From Sphingomonas abietis (GTDB lineage: Bacteria > Pseudomonadota > Alphaproteobacteria > Sphingomonadales > Sphingomonadaceae), in NCBI RefSeq assembly GCF_027625475.1, contig NZ_CP115174.1, positions 3,752,501 to 3,816,500 on the forward strand: a DNA stretch of 64,000 nucleotides, in the 5' to 3' direction. This document shows positions 45,101 to 55,317 of this stretch, one piece after another. The first letter of the stretch is position 1; each line of letters begins with the position of its first letter. The translations under genes and the position numbers were made by a program. Below the pieces are notes generated by a model. That model made no database searches, was not told the origin of the DNA, and worked only from the letters and a program-made list of their open reading frames with translations.

Positions 45101-45118
45101 GGATAGTTAAACTATACC
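45101..45118. promoter_or_regulatory. Short palindrome upstream of the outer-membrane protein gene
   Basis: ATAGTT-A-AACTAT at 45103-45115 is a perfect inverted repeat flanked by GG and CC, lying in AT-rich DNA about 55 bases before the start codon. Its right half (AACTATACC) resembles the AATTATACC arm of the GntR site at 41908, so it may be another target of that regulator. Confidence 0.4.
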
Positions 45119-45168
45119 AGCAGATCAATTTACGCTGATAAAATAAACATATACTTGGGGAGAATGCC

Positions 45169-46077
45169 ATGAAACGCAGTCGCACTTTGCGAGCCCTTTT
45201 CGCACGCCTCCTGAAGGTCTGTGCCCTACCAGCGCTGGCCCTGGCGGCGGTGCCGGCTCATGCAATCGAAATCGAACCCTATGAGTATGTCACGATCCCA
45301 AAGGATACGACGCTTCTCGTATTCTACGGATATTATGGAGAGCATACGGCCTATTCGTCCGCTCTTCCGGGCAGCGTGAAGCAGGCATCCGACTTTACCT
45401 CGACGACCGCGGCTCTGAAGCTCGCGCATTATTTCGATATCGGTGGCCATCGCGCGTTTCTCAGCGCGGTCCAACTTGGTGGCGGCTTCGAGGAGGCTCG
45501 GATCGGCAGCCAAAGGCTGAGCCGGAACAGCGGACGAGGCGACAATATTATCGGAAGCGGATTCTGGCTCAAAGAAGATTCGAAAAATGGATTCTACTGG
45601 GCCATCCACCATTATTAGTTTCTGCCGACCGGCGAATATGACAAGCGCGCAGCCGTCAACATCGGCAGTCATCGCTTTGTATTCAACCCCGGAACCTCGG
45701 TCCACAAGGATTTGACCAAGCAATTGTCGGTCGATCTGTCTGCCGACATCTATTTCTATGGGCATAATGATCACTCGAATGCCCTTGACCAACGTCTGAC
45801 CCAACATCCGACGACGGAATGGCAGACCTACCTCAACTACGCATGGAACAAGGGCTTCAACACGTCGATCGGCTACCAGGGCCATCGGGGCGGATCGCAA
45901 TATCTGGACGGCACTTTCAACGGCTCGATGACCGACTATGATGAAATTCGGTTTGCTGCAGCAAAGTCAGTGAGCCAGCATTTCCAGATTCTCGGCGAGC
46001 TGAACCATCAGTTCGCGGCAAATGGCGGATTCCGCCAGAACCTCGGCGCGAGCATCCGGCTCGTCTATATTTTTTGA
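45169..46077 (+). pseudogene. Outer-membrane channel (phenol-degradation MetA-type) interrupted by one in-frame TAG
   Basis: A signal peptide (about 1-32, ending PAHA) and a beta-barrel of the MetA/phenol-degradation transporter family run in one frame for 302 codons, ending in RLVYIF with the terminal aromatic residue expected of a barrel. The only defect is TAG at 45616-45618 (codon 150). The sequence before and after (HHY-stop-FLPTGEYDKR) reads straight through a conserved barrel motif in which Gln is plausible; CAG to TAG is a single transition. There is no frameshift or deletion. It may be a recent pseudogene, a sequencing error, or a case of amber suppression. The intact protein would admit the pathway substrate. 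Confidence 0.8.
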
Positions 46078-46175
46078 TATCAGAAATATATAAATATTGG
46101 CGCATCGCATTTCCTAGCGGACTTCCGCATCACTAGAAAATGTCGACGGCCCAATTAAAATATAAGGAGGGGACG

Positions 46176-47561
46176 ATGCAAATCACCGACAAGCCGCTTG
46201 GGCGGTCGACATCTAAGCCATATCGGATAGCCCCGGCCGAATCCTGGATCGCGCTGCTCTTGTTATGGGGCGCATATGCGATCGATGCCATTTCGCGTCA
46301 GATGATCTATTTCGTGTTGCCGTCCATCACGAAAGAATATGGGCTGACCGCCGCGCAGGCCGGCCTCTACACGACGATCATCACGATCTCGACGGCGGCT
46401 TTGGCTATTCCGGCGATGATGTGGGCGGACAAGGGCGGTCAAGGCTGGCGCCGCAAATATCGTCATCTGCCGATGGTGCTCGGCTATACCTTGTTCACCT
46501 TCCTGAGCGGGGTGAACGCGTTGTCGGGCACGATCGGCCTGCTTGTTCTCATGCAGGTGCTTTCCCACGTCTTCGGCGGCGTCGCCGAACCCATCGAAGT
46601 GGCGTCCGCCGCCGAGTGGTGGTCGAAAGGTCGCCGCGGCCTTGCGCTCGGCCTTCACCATACGGGATTTCCCTGGGGCGGCCTCATCGGCGGAATCGTC
46701 GTCAGCTATATTCTGAGCCGATATGGCTCGGAAAATTGGCGCTACGCCTTCCTTCTTTTCCCGATCCCCGTCATCGTGCTCTTTGCCGCCTATTGGGCCT
46801 ATGCGACACCCAAGCGCTACGATCGGCTGGTGTCGAAGGTCGTGTCCGCGGGCGAGGGGCACCCGCTGACCGAAGATCTGGCCGACGTCAGCGCGGTCAC
46901 CCAGGGGGGACTTGGCGAATGCGTCAGAAACCCGAACGTCGGCATCATGGCGGTCGTTTCGGTGATCGCCGTCGTCGGATATTACGGGATCAGCTTCTGG
47001 CTTCCCCAGTATCTCGCCTTTGTCGCCCATTACAATTTCGCGCAGGCGGCGGCCTATGGCGTGCTGTTCACGATCACGGGCGGCCTGGGCCAGATTTTCT
47101 GGGGATCGGTCTCCGATCGCATCGGCCGCAAACTGACCCTGATGATCGTCTTCGCATGGCTGGCCGTCGGCATGTGGCTGTTCAAATATGCCGGGATCAG
47201 TCTGACCGCCCTCATCGCCATTCAGTTGCTCGCCGGCTTTGCCATGAACGCACCTTACACCCTCGTCTATGCGATCGCCTTCGACTCGACGAAGGCGGGG
47301 ACGCTGGGGATCGCCGGTGCGCTCATCAGCGCGGGTATCTACATCGGCGGGGTCGGGCCCTATATCATCGGTGGCCTGATTTCTGCCGGAGGCGGCGTCG
47401 GCGCTGCGGCCGGATACGATACCGCGCTGTATTTCATGGCAGCGTTGATGATATTCGGCCTCCTCGTCACCGCGGCCTTTACCCGCGAGACGACCGGCTG
47501 GTTTCGCAGACATGATCGGGCGCTGGTCTCCAGGCGCGCCTGCAACCTGCCGGAACGCTGA
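46176..47561 (+). CDS. Major facilitator superfamily permease of the ETF-aldolase cluster
   Basis: A 461-residue inner-membrane transporter with about 12 segments. MMWADKGGQGWRRKYR follows helix 2 and GSVSDRIGRKLTLM follows helix 8, the paired MFS loop motifs; AAEWWSKGRRGLALGLHHTGFPWGGLIGG lies in helices 4 and 5. A strong AAGGAGGGGAC is found before ATG 46176, which is preferred over the longer frame. It comes after the outer-membrane channel gene, so the two would carry the substrate across both membranes. It probably imports an organic acid. Confidence 0.9.
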   Translation: MQITDKPLGRSTSKPYRIAPAESWIALLLLWGAYAIDAISRQMIYFVLPSITKEYGLTAAQAGLYTTIITISTAALAIPAMMWADKGGQGWRRKYRHLPMVLGYTLFTFLSGVNALSGTIGLLVLMQVLSHVFGGVAEPIEVASAAEWWSKGRRGLALGLHHTGFPWGGLIGGIVVSYILSRYGSENWRYAFLLFPIPVIVLFAAYWAYATPKRYDRLVSKVVSAGEGHPLTEDLADVSAVTQGGLGECVRNPNVGIMAVVSVIAVVGYYGISFWLPQYLAFVAHYNFAQAAAYGVLFTITGGLGQIFWGSVSDRIGRKLTLMIVFAWLAVGMWLFKYAGISLTALIAIQLLAGFAMNAPYTLVYAIAFDSTKAGTLGIAGALISAGIYIGGVGPYIIGGLISAGGGVGAAAGYDTALYFMAALMIFGLLVTAAFTRETTGWFRRHDRALVSRRACNLPER

Positions 47562-47605
47562 GAGCGGGCCGTCGGGTGGTTCCTCCGACGGTCGCCTCTT
47601 CGGCG

Positions 47606-47640
47606 CATGCCCGATCCGGCTGGAGGCCGGATCGGGCATG
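47606..47640. terminator. Large inverted repeat between convergent MFS and IclR genes
   Basis: Perfect 15-base arms (47606-47620 and 47626-47640, beginning CATGCCCGATCC) enclose a five-base loop. It lies 44 bases after the MFS stop and 20 bases before the IclR stop. There is no T run, but a stem this strong between two converging genes probably stops transcription from both sides. Confidence 0.65.
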
Positions 47641-47660
47641 GTCACATTCGTCGTCCCGCC

Positions 47661-48461
47661 TCACTGCGATCCCGAGGCGCGATCTTCGTCGATGGCCCGA
47701 CCGATATCGGACGCGGCGGCCCGTAATTTGGGCAGGATGGAAGCGAGCAGCTTCTGCCGCGCGCCCGCATTGCGCAGCACCAGGCTGCTGATCGCCGCAA
47801 CCGCCTGCCCGTCCCCCGTCACGATCGGGACCGCGACGGCCCAGATGAGCGACTGATAAATCGTGTCCAGATAGCCTTCGTCGGCGAAGGCATGGCCATC
47901 GAGCGATATCTTTCCCAGCTTCTCGGGCAGGCCGGCGAGAAGCCGGGCCTCGTTGCTCCAGCGATCTCCCGCCTTCGCCGCATGCCGCAGAGCATCCTCG
48001 CGATCGCCTTCGGACAGGCTGGCAAGCGTCACGAGGCCGACGCCGGTGGCCAGAAGCGGCAGCCTGGCCCCCAGGCGACCGGGGATCGACAGGCCCAATG
48101 CCGCCCGATTGGAATAGATGATCACCATGGCATCGCGATCGAACATGGCGAGGTTGGACGGCCACCCGATTTGAACGTGCAACCGGTCGATGATCGGCAT
48201 CGCGACCTCGAGCAATCTCGATTTCGAATCGAAGCCGGCGCTCAATGTCATGGTGCGGCCTGTGACCTTGTACACCGCGGTGCCGTTCTGGCGGTAGACA
48301 AACCCCTCATGGATGAGGGTTTCGAGCATGCGCACGACGGTCGGTTGCGCCATGCCGCACCGCTCGACGATCTCCCGGATCGAGAGCGGCCCGCTTTCGC
48401 TGATGACGCGGAGCACGGCCAAGCCGCGCTGGACGGCTCGTACCGGCGCGAAGGAGGTCAT
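47661..48461 (-). CDS. IclR-family transcriptional regulator
   Basis: A 266-residue regulator with the winged helix VRAVQRGLAVLRVISESGPLSIREIVERCGMAQPTVVRMLETLIHEGFVYR at the N-terminus and an IclR ligand domain (LGARLPLLATGVGLVTLASL; DGQAVAAISSLVLR) behind it. MTSFAPVRAVQR is taken as the start. It is convergent with the MFS gene and 81 bases downstream of the truncated 2-oxoglutarate dehydrogenase gene on the same strand. Its target genes cannot be fixed. It is not closely similar to the rhamnonate-cluster IclR at 1548. Confidence 0.88.
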   Translation of the reverse strand: MTSFAPVRAVQRGLAVLRVISESGPLSIREIVERCGMAQPTVVRMLETLIHEGFVYRQNGTAVYKVTGRTMTLSAGFDSKSRLLEVAMPIIDRLHVQIGWPSNLAMFDRDAMVIIYSNRAALGLSIPGRLGARLPLLATGVGLVTLASLSEGDREDALRHAAKAGDRWSNEARLLAGLPEKLGKISLDGHAFADEGYLDTIYQSLIWAVAVPIVTGDGQAVAAISSLVLRNAGARQKLLASILPKLRAAASDIGRAIDEDRASGSQ

Positions 48462-48542
48462 GGCTCGAATACCGCTGATATCATGGTTGCATGGTTTAGC
48501 CCGGCTCGGAAGCCGGGCCAAGCCGGGCCTCGGGCCAGACGC

Positions 48543-51183
48543 CTATTCGGCGGCGATGGCAGCCTTCTCCACGCCGTGAACGGCCGCCGACACGATGATC
48601 TCCTGCTCGCCATCGTGGCGGTCGATCGACCCACCAGCGGCGGCTGCCATCGCCGGACGCCCGACGAATCTGAACTTGGCGGCAGGGATTGCCTGGTGCA
48701 GCTGATCCGCGACGAAGGCGTAGGCGCCCTGGTTGCGCGGCTCTTCCTGACACCAGACAAGCTCTGCCTTTGCGTGGGCTTTCAGCAGCGCGACCACGGT
48801 GTCCTGCGGGAAAGGATAAAGCTGCTCGATCCGAACGAGCCCGATATCCGAAAGGCCATCGCGCTTCAGGGCATCGTCGAGCGCATAGAAGATCTTCCCG
48901 GAACACAGGATCAACCGCTTGAGCGATTTGCCGGGGATCCTGGGGATCACGGGCTGGAAGGACGTTCCCTCTTGCAGGTCCGCCAGCACCGACTGGCAGC
49001 GTTTGTCGCGCAGGAGCGATTTGGGCGCGATCAGGAACAGCGGCTTGGGTGCGGCGCCTCTTTGCTGGCGGCGCAGGAGATGGAAAAGATTAGCCGGAGT
49101 CGAAGGGTTGGCGACGATGATGTTCTGGCCAGCGCAGGATTGCAGCAGCCGCTCGATCTTTGCGGAGGAGTGGTCCGGCCCCTGCCCTTCCAGACCATGC
49201 GGCAGGGCGATCACGAGCGACGATTGCATGCGCCATTTGGCTTCGGCTGACACGATATATTGATCGACGGCGATCTGGGCGCCGTTGACGAAGTCGCCGA
49301 ACTGCGCCTCCCAGACGATCAGCTTGTCCGGATCCGCCAGGCTCATCCCATATTCGAACGCCAGAATGCCATATTCGGTCAGCGGTGAGTTGATCGCATC
49401 GAATGTCGCCGAAGCAGACGCCGTCTGTGCCAGGGGAATGCTGCTCGCACCGTTCCTGCGATCATGAATGGCAAGATGGCGCTGGGTGAATGTCCCGCGA
49501 ACGCAGTCCTGCCCGCTCAGCCGAACCGATGTGCCCTCGGCGAGAAGGCTGCCAAAGGCCAGCGCCTCTGCCGTCGCCATGTTGATGCCGGTATCGGCCT
49601 GGACGGATTCGAGCCGGTTCTTCAGGAAGGTCGCGACCTTCGGATCGGGTTCAAATCCGTCCGGCAGCGTCGTCATCCGTTGGGCCAATTCGATCAGCCG
49701 ATCGGCCGGAACCCCCGTTTGGCCGGACGGGTCGCCTCCCTCCCTGGCTGCGCGCGGAAAGGCCTGCATCTGGTCCGTCGCGGAGTTCGACCGCGTATGA
49801 CCATAATTCTCGAAGGCCTCCGCCATTTGCTTTGCGAACACGGCGCGACGCGCTTCGGCCGACGCGGCGGCCGCCGGCGCTATGCCGGCCACCGTCTCGG
49901 CATAGCGTTTGGGGAGGGTCGGATGGGCGTCGACCGCAGCCCAGATTCGCGGTTGGGTGAAACGCGGCTCGTCGAGCTCATTATGCCCGTGGCGTCGATA
50001 GCAGACCAGATTGATGAGCGCGTCGCGGCCCGTATGCTGGCGCCATGCGAACGCCAGCCGGGCGATCGCCGAGGCTGCCATCGGATCATCGCCGTTCACA
50101 TGGAAAACGGGCAGACCATAGGCCTTGCCGATATCGGTCGGGTACGGCGTTGAACGCCCCTCCCCCGGCAATGTCGTGAACCCGATCTGGTTGTTGACCA
50201 CGAGGTGGATGGCGCCGGCCCCCGTGTACCCCGCGAGGCCGCCAAGCTGGAGCAGCTCGCTGATAACGCCCTGCCCCGCAAAGGCGGCGTCCGTGTGCAT
50301 CAGGAGCGGCATCACGGCCTGCGGCTGCCCCTGGGCCTGGCGCATTTCCAGGCGCGCGCGCGCGGCGCCCAGCGCGATCGGCGCGACCACGGACAGGTGA
50401 GACGGATGAGGAAGGAGGCGGATATCGAGCGCGCCGTGGCGGGTGTCGATCGTCGATGCGAGACCGTTATGGTAGGGGACGTCGCCGGTAAAATCCGCCG
50501 ACCCGCCACCGACATCCACGCCCTTGATCTCGGCGATGAGCGTCGGGAGAGACTTGCCGAGCACGGTCGCAAGCGTCGCGAGACGGCCGCGGTGCATGCC
50601 ACCGATGACCACCTCCTTCAGGCCGGCGCCCGCCGCCTGCGCGAGCGCCTCGCGCAGGATGACCATAGAGGCCTCGGAGCCCTCGCTGCCGAACCGCTTC
50701 TTGGTCGGCCATTTGGTCTTGATGAAGCGCTCGAACTCGTCGGCGAGAAGGACCGCCTCCAGCGTTTCGCGGTAGAGCGTCTCGTCCGGCTCCGCGAGCA
50801 TTTCGCGCTCGAACTGCTCGTACAGCCACCGGCGATCGTCGCCATTGACGATATGATCGGCCTCCAGCGCCGCATTGCCACAATAGATTCGCCTGAGGAG
50901 GGCGATCGCCTCTGCACCGGGTCGTTCCTGCTTGCCGCCCGCGACATCGATTTCGATGGTCTCGCCTTCGCTGCGGCTTTCGGCCTGGGCGATCTCCAGC
51001 GAGGCCCCGCGAGCGACGAGATTGAGAGGATCGAGCGTCGCCTCCACATGGCCACGCGCGCGATAGGCCCGGACGAGGGCGTCGCCGAGAAGGCGGCCGT
51101 CGGGGGCGCCCTGTGCCGGTCGGCCTGTCTCGCTCAGCGCGAAATGGGCACGCCAGTCGCCGGGAACGGCAGCGGGATCACCT
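48543..51183 (-). pseudogene. sucA: 2-oxoglutarate dehydrogenase E1 component, 5'-truncated
   Basis: About 880 codons of a TCA-cycle E1 subunit (decarboxylase using thiamine diphosphate). Present are RAYRARGHVEATLDPL, IGGMHRGRLATLATVLGK, HNGLASTIDTR, the cofactor motif NNQIGFTT with FHVNGDDPMA, YGMSLADPDKLIVWEAQFGDF, and a complete C-terminus. The N-terminal piece begins within the conserved segment (GDPAAVPGDWRAHF, equivalent to about residue 30 of E. coli SucA), so roughly 30 codons and the start are lost. Upstream the frame runs on to a GTG at 51215 in phage DNA. No sucB follows. The missing segment normally helps bind the E2 core, so it is probably inactive in the complex. Confidence 0.85.
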
Positions 51184-51184
51184 A

Positions 51185-52010
51185 CACAATAGTTTCCGAG
51201 ACTGATGGAAAGCACGCCTTCGCTCTCGGTCAGACGGGCGTCGCGCCGCCCACCGCCAGCATCGCCTATGACCCAAGCGTCGACGCTCCGTCGGCGGACG
51301 CCTGGACGATCAACGGGACGACGCTGACGGCCGGCGGCGTGTCGGTCCCAGCGATCGAGGTGGATGGGGCTGTCGAAGAGCCGAGCGTTTCTTCAGTGCT
51401 GTTCGACATTCGGCTGCACGTTGCCGGCCAGGATGACGTTGATGGATGGGAATCCGTCAGCGTTGACGATCCGACGGTGACGCGAAAGGTCTTCAACACC
51501 GTTACGCAGAATACGGCCTATGACGTTGGCATCCGCTACATCCTGCGCGGCGTTCCCAGCGACCGCCTCATCCTTGGTCCGGCGACGGCGGGCGTTTTCC
51601 AGACCTCGGGCGATGTCGCGCAGCTGATCGTCAACTCGAAGCCGGACAGCAGCTTCGCGCCAACGGCCGTGATCGACAGCACCGGAGTTGCGTCGACCGT
51701 CTCGATCTCTGCTCATAACCGGATCTATCAGGATAAGACCGTGGCGGTGAACGCCGGATCTATCACCGGCCTCGCTCTCGGCACCTATTATGCCCTCTTC
51801 TACGACGACCCCGCGCGTGCCGGCGGCGCGGTCACCTATCTCGCCAGCACCGATCCCGACGACGCCCTTCCCGCGACCGCTGCGCACCCGGGGCGCCATT
51901 ACCTCGGCTACATCACGACCCCCGCGTCCGGGTCTACCGGCGGCTCAACGGGTGGCGGCGGTGGCGGCGGTGGCAACGTCGGCGGCGGCAAAAACGTGAA
52001 CTCGAAGTAA
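51185..52010 (+). CDS. Phage tail protein, C-terminal part (5'-truncated)
   Basis: About 275 residues of a large tail-tip or baseplate-type protein. Readable sequence begins ITYTIVSETDGKHAFALGQTGVAPPTASIAYDPSVDAPS, continues with fibronectin-like strands (FDIRLHVAGQDDVDGWESVSVDD) and ends in a Gly-rich tail (GGSTGGGGGGGGNVGGGKNVNSK). No start codon of its own exists; upstream is antisense sucA. It is therefore a truncated gene left by the deletion that made the junction, and it is probably not expressed. Confidence 0.7.
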
Positions 52011-52023
52011 TCGGAGACACCAC

Positions 52024-53181
52024 ATGATCGACGCTGTGTCGGTGCCCTTGAGCATCGACCGCGGGGCGCCTCGCGTCTTGCGCATCTCCATCACCGGTAT
52101 CGACCTTAGCCTGTCCGGTACGTCCTGGCACGCGCAGGTCCGTCTCTACCCCGACGCAGCGGGCGCCCCCGTGGTCGATCTGCCGCAGACGACTGACGGC
52201 ACCGTCTCGGGCGTCCGGTTGGCGGGCACCGATCTGACAGGCCTGCTGCCCGTATCCTTCCTCGACGTGCAGGTCGCGGGCTCGGTCAACTTCCCCCCGG
52301 CGTCGGAGGTCGGCGATAATGCGGATCTCGCCTGGGATCTGTTCGTCACCGTCCCCGGGCTGCCGTCGACGAAGTGGATCGCGGGCCCCGTGGCAGTCGT
52401 CGGCACTGTCACAAAGGAGGCCACCCCGGCCCCGCTCGTCGCCGTGCCGCTCAATGGCGGCTCCGATTACGCACTGCAATTCGTGGCCGCGACCGTCTCG
52501 ATTGGGATGGCAACCATCGACCAGTTGTCCGACCTGGTCGCACGTGCCAAGGCGGAAGCAGATCGCTCCGAGGCCGCGGTCAACTATGGCGGGCTGCGGA
52601 TCACCAGCATGTCAGTATCGCCTTCGCAAGCGGAGGCCGGCGCCACCGTCGCTACCGTCACGGTCGCGTACACGCTGACGCGCAATCCGACCGCGCAGAC
52701 CATCAATGGTGGTGCGGTCGCTAACCCGGTGACGGCGCGGTCTGTGTCTTATTCCAATATTGGAGGGACCACGAACTTCGCGCTGGTCGTCACGGATTCC
52801 GCAGCGCCCGGCGGTGCGGCGTCAGCAAGCCAGACGGCCTCGATCACATTCCTGAACAAAGGCCATGCCGGCACTATCACCACGTCGAACGGTGCAGCCG
52901 TCACCAGCGCCGCGGTGAATGGCATGTCGCAATCGTGGTTCGCCGATGTGGTGGGCCGCACGCTGTCCTTCGCGACGGCCGCAGACGGGTACATCTGGTA
53001 TTCACAGCCAGCCTCCCTGCCCGATCCGACGGCTTTCAAGCTCGGCGGCTTCGCGGTGACACCAGGAATTGCGACCAGATCGCACACGACCGCAACCGGC
53101 CAGACCGTCCTCTATCGTGATTTCTTGCTGTCCGATCTGGTCGCGGCCGGCACCAACGTCCTGCTCGAGGTGATCGCATGA
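52024..53181 (+). CDS. Phage tail-associated structural protein (unknown function)
   Basis: A 385-residue protein with no clear family. The N-terminal half (MIDAVSVPLSIDRGAPRVLRISITGIDL) and C-terminal half are rich in Thr, Ala and Gly with many short strands, as in tail or fibre-base proteins. It follows the truncated tail gene by 13 bases and overlaps the tail-fibre gene start as ATGA, so all three belong to one late transcript. A ligand-binding or fibre-attachment role is only inferred from position. Confidence 0.65.
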   Translation: MIDAVSVPLSIDRGAPRVLRISITGIDLSLSGTSWHAQVRLYPDAAGAPVVDLPQTTDGTVSGVRLAGTDLTGLLPVSFLDVQVAGSVNFPPASEVGDNADLAWDLFVTVPGLPSTKWIAGPVAVVGTVTKEATPAPLVAVPLNGGSDYALQFVAATVSIGMATIDQLSDLVARAKAEADRSEAAVNYGGLRITSMSVSPSQAEAGATVATVTVAYTLTRNPTAQTINGGAVANPVTARSVSYSNIGGTTNFALVVTDSAAPGGAASASQTASITFLNKGHAGTITTSNGAAVTSAAVNGMSQSWFADVVGRTLSFATAADGYIWYSQPASLPDPTAFKLGGFAVTPGIATRSHTTATGQTVLYRDFLLSDLVAAGTNVLLEVIA

Positions 53182-55232
53182 CGACCCCAATTTTTTCCAA
53201 GCTCAAGCCGGCTGGGGCGTTCGCGCTGGCGGACGCCAGTGACATCGCCGAGACGGCCAATGCCAAGATCATGACAGCCGCCGAGCGCGCGGGGATCTCC
53301 GCAGCTCTTCCCCAATCTGGCGGCACCATGACTGGTGTTCTTTCTCTTGGTGGTTTCCGGATTGCAGCAGTCGGCGCGGCAACTGCCGACGGCGATGCTG
53401 TAAACCTTGGAGTAATGAACACCGCGCTGTCGGGCAAGATCGACAAGTCTGGCGGCACCATGAGCGGGAATCTCAGCCTTGGCGGGTATCGGATCACGAG
53501 CGTTGCCGATCCTATGGCGAGCACCGATGGCGCGAACGCGCAGTGGGTCAGCTCAACGATAAACACCGCGATAACTCAATCCAAAAATGGAATATTGAGA
53601 GCCGGTACAAAAACGATCGTTTCCGGCACAGGATCGGCTGGCGGTATCAATCTCAACCTCCAGGCAGGAACGCTATCAATTTCTGCCTCGGGACTCTACG
53701 CGGTCGATGGATTGGGCTATACCGCAATCCCTACACAACAATACACAATACCAAACGCATTGAACCTTTTGACTGTCTATCTTGACACAACGACATATCT
53801 TTTTGGTGTCGTTTCAAGCAATACGAATGGCCAAATTCCTAGCGGCTGCGTTCCCATTGCCTATTATTTTGCCGGTCAATTCTGGACCGTAGCCGGTGGC
53901 GACGAGCCGAATATTTTCGTTGTCACGAATCAAGACGGCTCACCCGCAAGCACTAACGGGGCTTTCAAGGCGACGGCAGATGGCGGGCAATACCTGACCG
54001 GTTTGCGCGCAAGCGACGCAATCGAAGGCAATGCGGTGTCCACCTATAATCAGCTTATGGCCTCCACCGCCATGCGCGCCCCATTGCGTCACAGGGTCTC
54101 GCGCGCCGGGCAGACGCAGATTTCATTCGGCGACAGCATTACGCAAGGAATTGCGTCCTCTGCTCCGGCGAATGACTACGTCAGCCTAATCGCTGCAGCC
54201 GTTGGGGCGACACTAAATAATCAAGGCACGAGCGGCGACCGAGGCCCTGATATGATGTATAAGGTTTTCGGGGTAAATCTCGGCATCGCATCGAACGCCT
54301 ATTGCACGGTTCAGATTGGCACGAACCATATCTATCAGATATCGGGCTTCGCGCTTAGCGCTGGTGAACGCGCGCTATTCAATCAGGCGCAATTATCGGC
54401 TATCTATTGGCTCGGCACCCGCAAGGAAGATCGGGTCGATGGTGGAAGTATTTCGCGGCCAAGCGGATGGGCGGCCGACACGAAATATTCCGGCGTGACG
54501 GGGGCAAAGAGCAGCACAAGCGGCGCGGTGATAGACTATCCACTGACAACCTATGGGGGGCCCATCTACGTTTGGAGTCGCGTTGGCAATGCCAACGGAG
54601 GGGCCTTCCGGATCGATATCAAGAAGGGTAGTACGATCGTCGCGACGGCGAATGTTTCATGTGCACCGCCTGCTGCGATCAATACGAACAACGGAACGAC
54701 CACGAGCGTCAACACCACTCGCATCGAGGTTCCGGCCGGGAGCTATACGGTCGAAATCACTGTCACCAGCTCGACCGCCTCGGCCAATGATGTTGGCATC
54801 CTCTCGGTTGGGACGCCGAGCGATCATGTCTATTACACGAGTCCGAGCGTGCTGGTCGGTGGTTGTCTGCCTTTCCGGAACGATGACGCACAGTGGCAAA
54901 CCGCGACATTGACCGCGGATACGATCAAGAACGTGCTGGCGGCGCAATGTGATGGTCTCGACGTTCGCTATGTCGATAACCGATCGGCCATGCAGGACGG
55001 CTTGGCGTTGTTTTACAACGATGAGGTGCATCCGGTTGATGCGGGGCACGCGGCTCTCTCGGTTCCCTATATTGACGCCGCGCGCCGCGCGCCGGGCGAA
55101 TATGTGAAAAGAGGAACGCCGCTATCATCTGCCGGCCCAGGCACGCCTGGAGAAACTTGGTCGCGCGCGGGCTATTGCTATGGCGTGCAGGGAGATGGAA
55201 CCCTTCAACGGGTCGCGACGGCATCATGGTAA
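53178..55232 (+). CDS. Phage tail fibre with SGNH-hydrolase domain
   Basis: A 684-residue protein. The N-terminal part has two repeats of the fibre motif SGGTM-SGNLSLGGYRI (about 47-100), as in trimeric tail fibres. From about residue 310 it becomes an SGNH/GDSL hydrolase: block I FGDSITQG with Ser320, a conserved Asn383 in GTNH, and the C-terminal Asp615-x2-His618 (DEVH) that completes a triad. Between them lies a beta-rich insertion of about 200 residues that may bind carbohydrate. Such fibres deacetylate capsular or O-antigen sugars during adsorption. The ATG overlaps the preceding stop (ATGA). Confidence 0.8.
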   Translation: MTTPIFSKLKPAGAFALADASDIAETANAKIMTAAERAGISAALPQSGGTMTGVLSLGGFRIAAVGAATADGDAVNLGVMNTALSGKIDKSGGTMSGNLSLGGYRITSVADPMASTDGANAQWVSSTINTAITQSKNGILRAGTKTIVSGTGSAGGINLNLQAGTLSISASGLYAVDGLGYTAIPTQQYTIPNALNLLTVYLDTTTYLFGVVSSNTNGQIPSGCVPIAYYFAGQFWTVAGGDEPNIFVVTNQDGSPASTNGAFKATADGGQYLTGLRASDAIEGNAVSTYNQLMASTAMRAPLRHRVSRAGQTQISFGDSITQGIASSAPANDYVSLIAAAVGATLNNQGTSGDRGPDMMYKVFGVNLGIASNAYCTVQIGTNHIYQISGFALSAGERALFNQAQLSAIYWLGTRKEDRVDGGSISRPSGWAADTKYSGVTGAKSSTSGAVIDYPLTTYGGPIYVWSRVGNANGGAFRIDIKKGSTIVATANVSCAPPAAINTNNGTTTSVNTTRIEVPAGSYTVEITVTSSTASANDVGILSVGTPSDHVYYTSPSVLVGGCLPFRNDDAQWQTATLTADTIKNVLAAQCDGLDVRYVDNRSAMQDGLALFYNDEVHPVDAGHAALSVPYIDAARRAPGEYVKRGTPLSSAGPGTPGETWSRAGYCYGVQGDGTLQRVATASW

Positions 55233-55317
55233 GAGCACTGTTGCATCGCGCTTGACGCTCGAAGCTGCCCCTCAAAGAAGGACACCCCGCCATGACGACC
55301 CGAAAGGGGCGCCGCTC

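Noticed and set aside
50205..51170. Upstream extension of the phage tail frame into sucA
   Set aside because: This part is antisense sucA sequence and shows no tail-protein similarity; the frame is open only by chance after the deletion.
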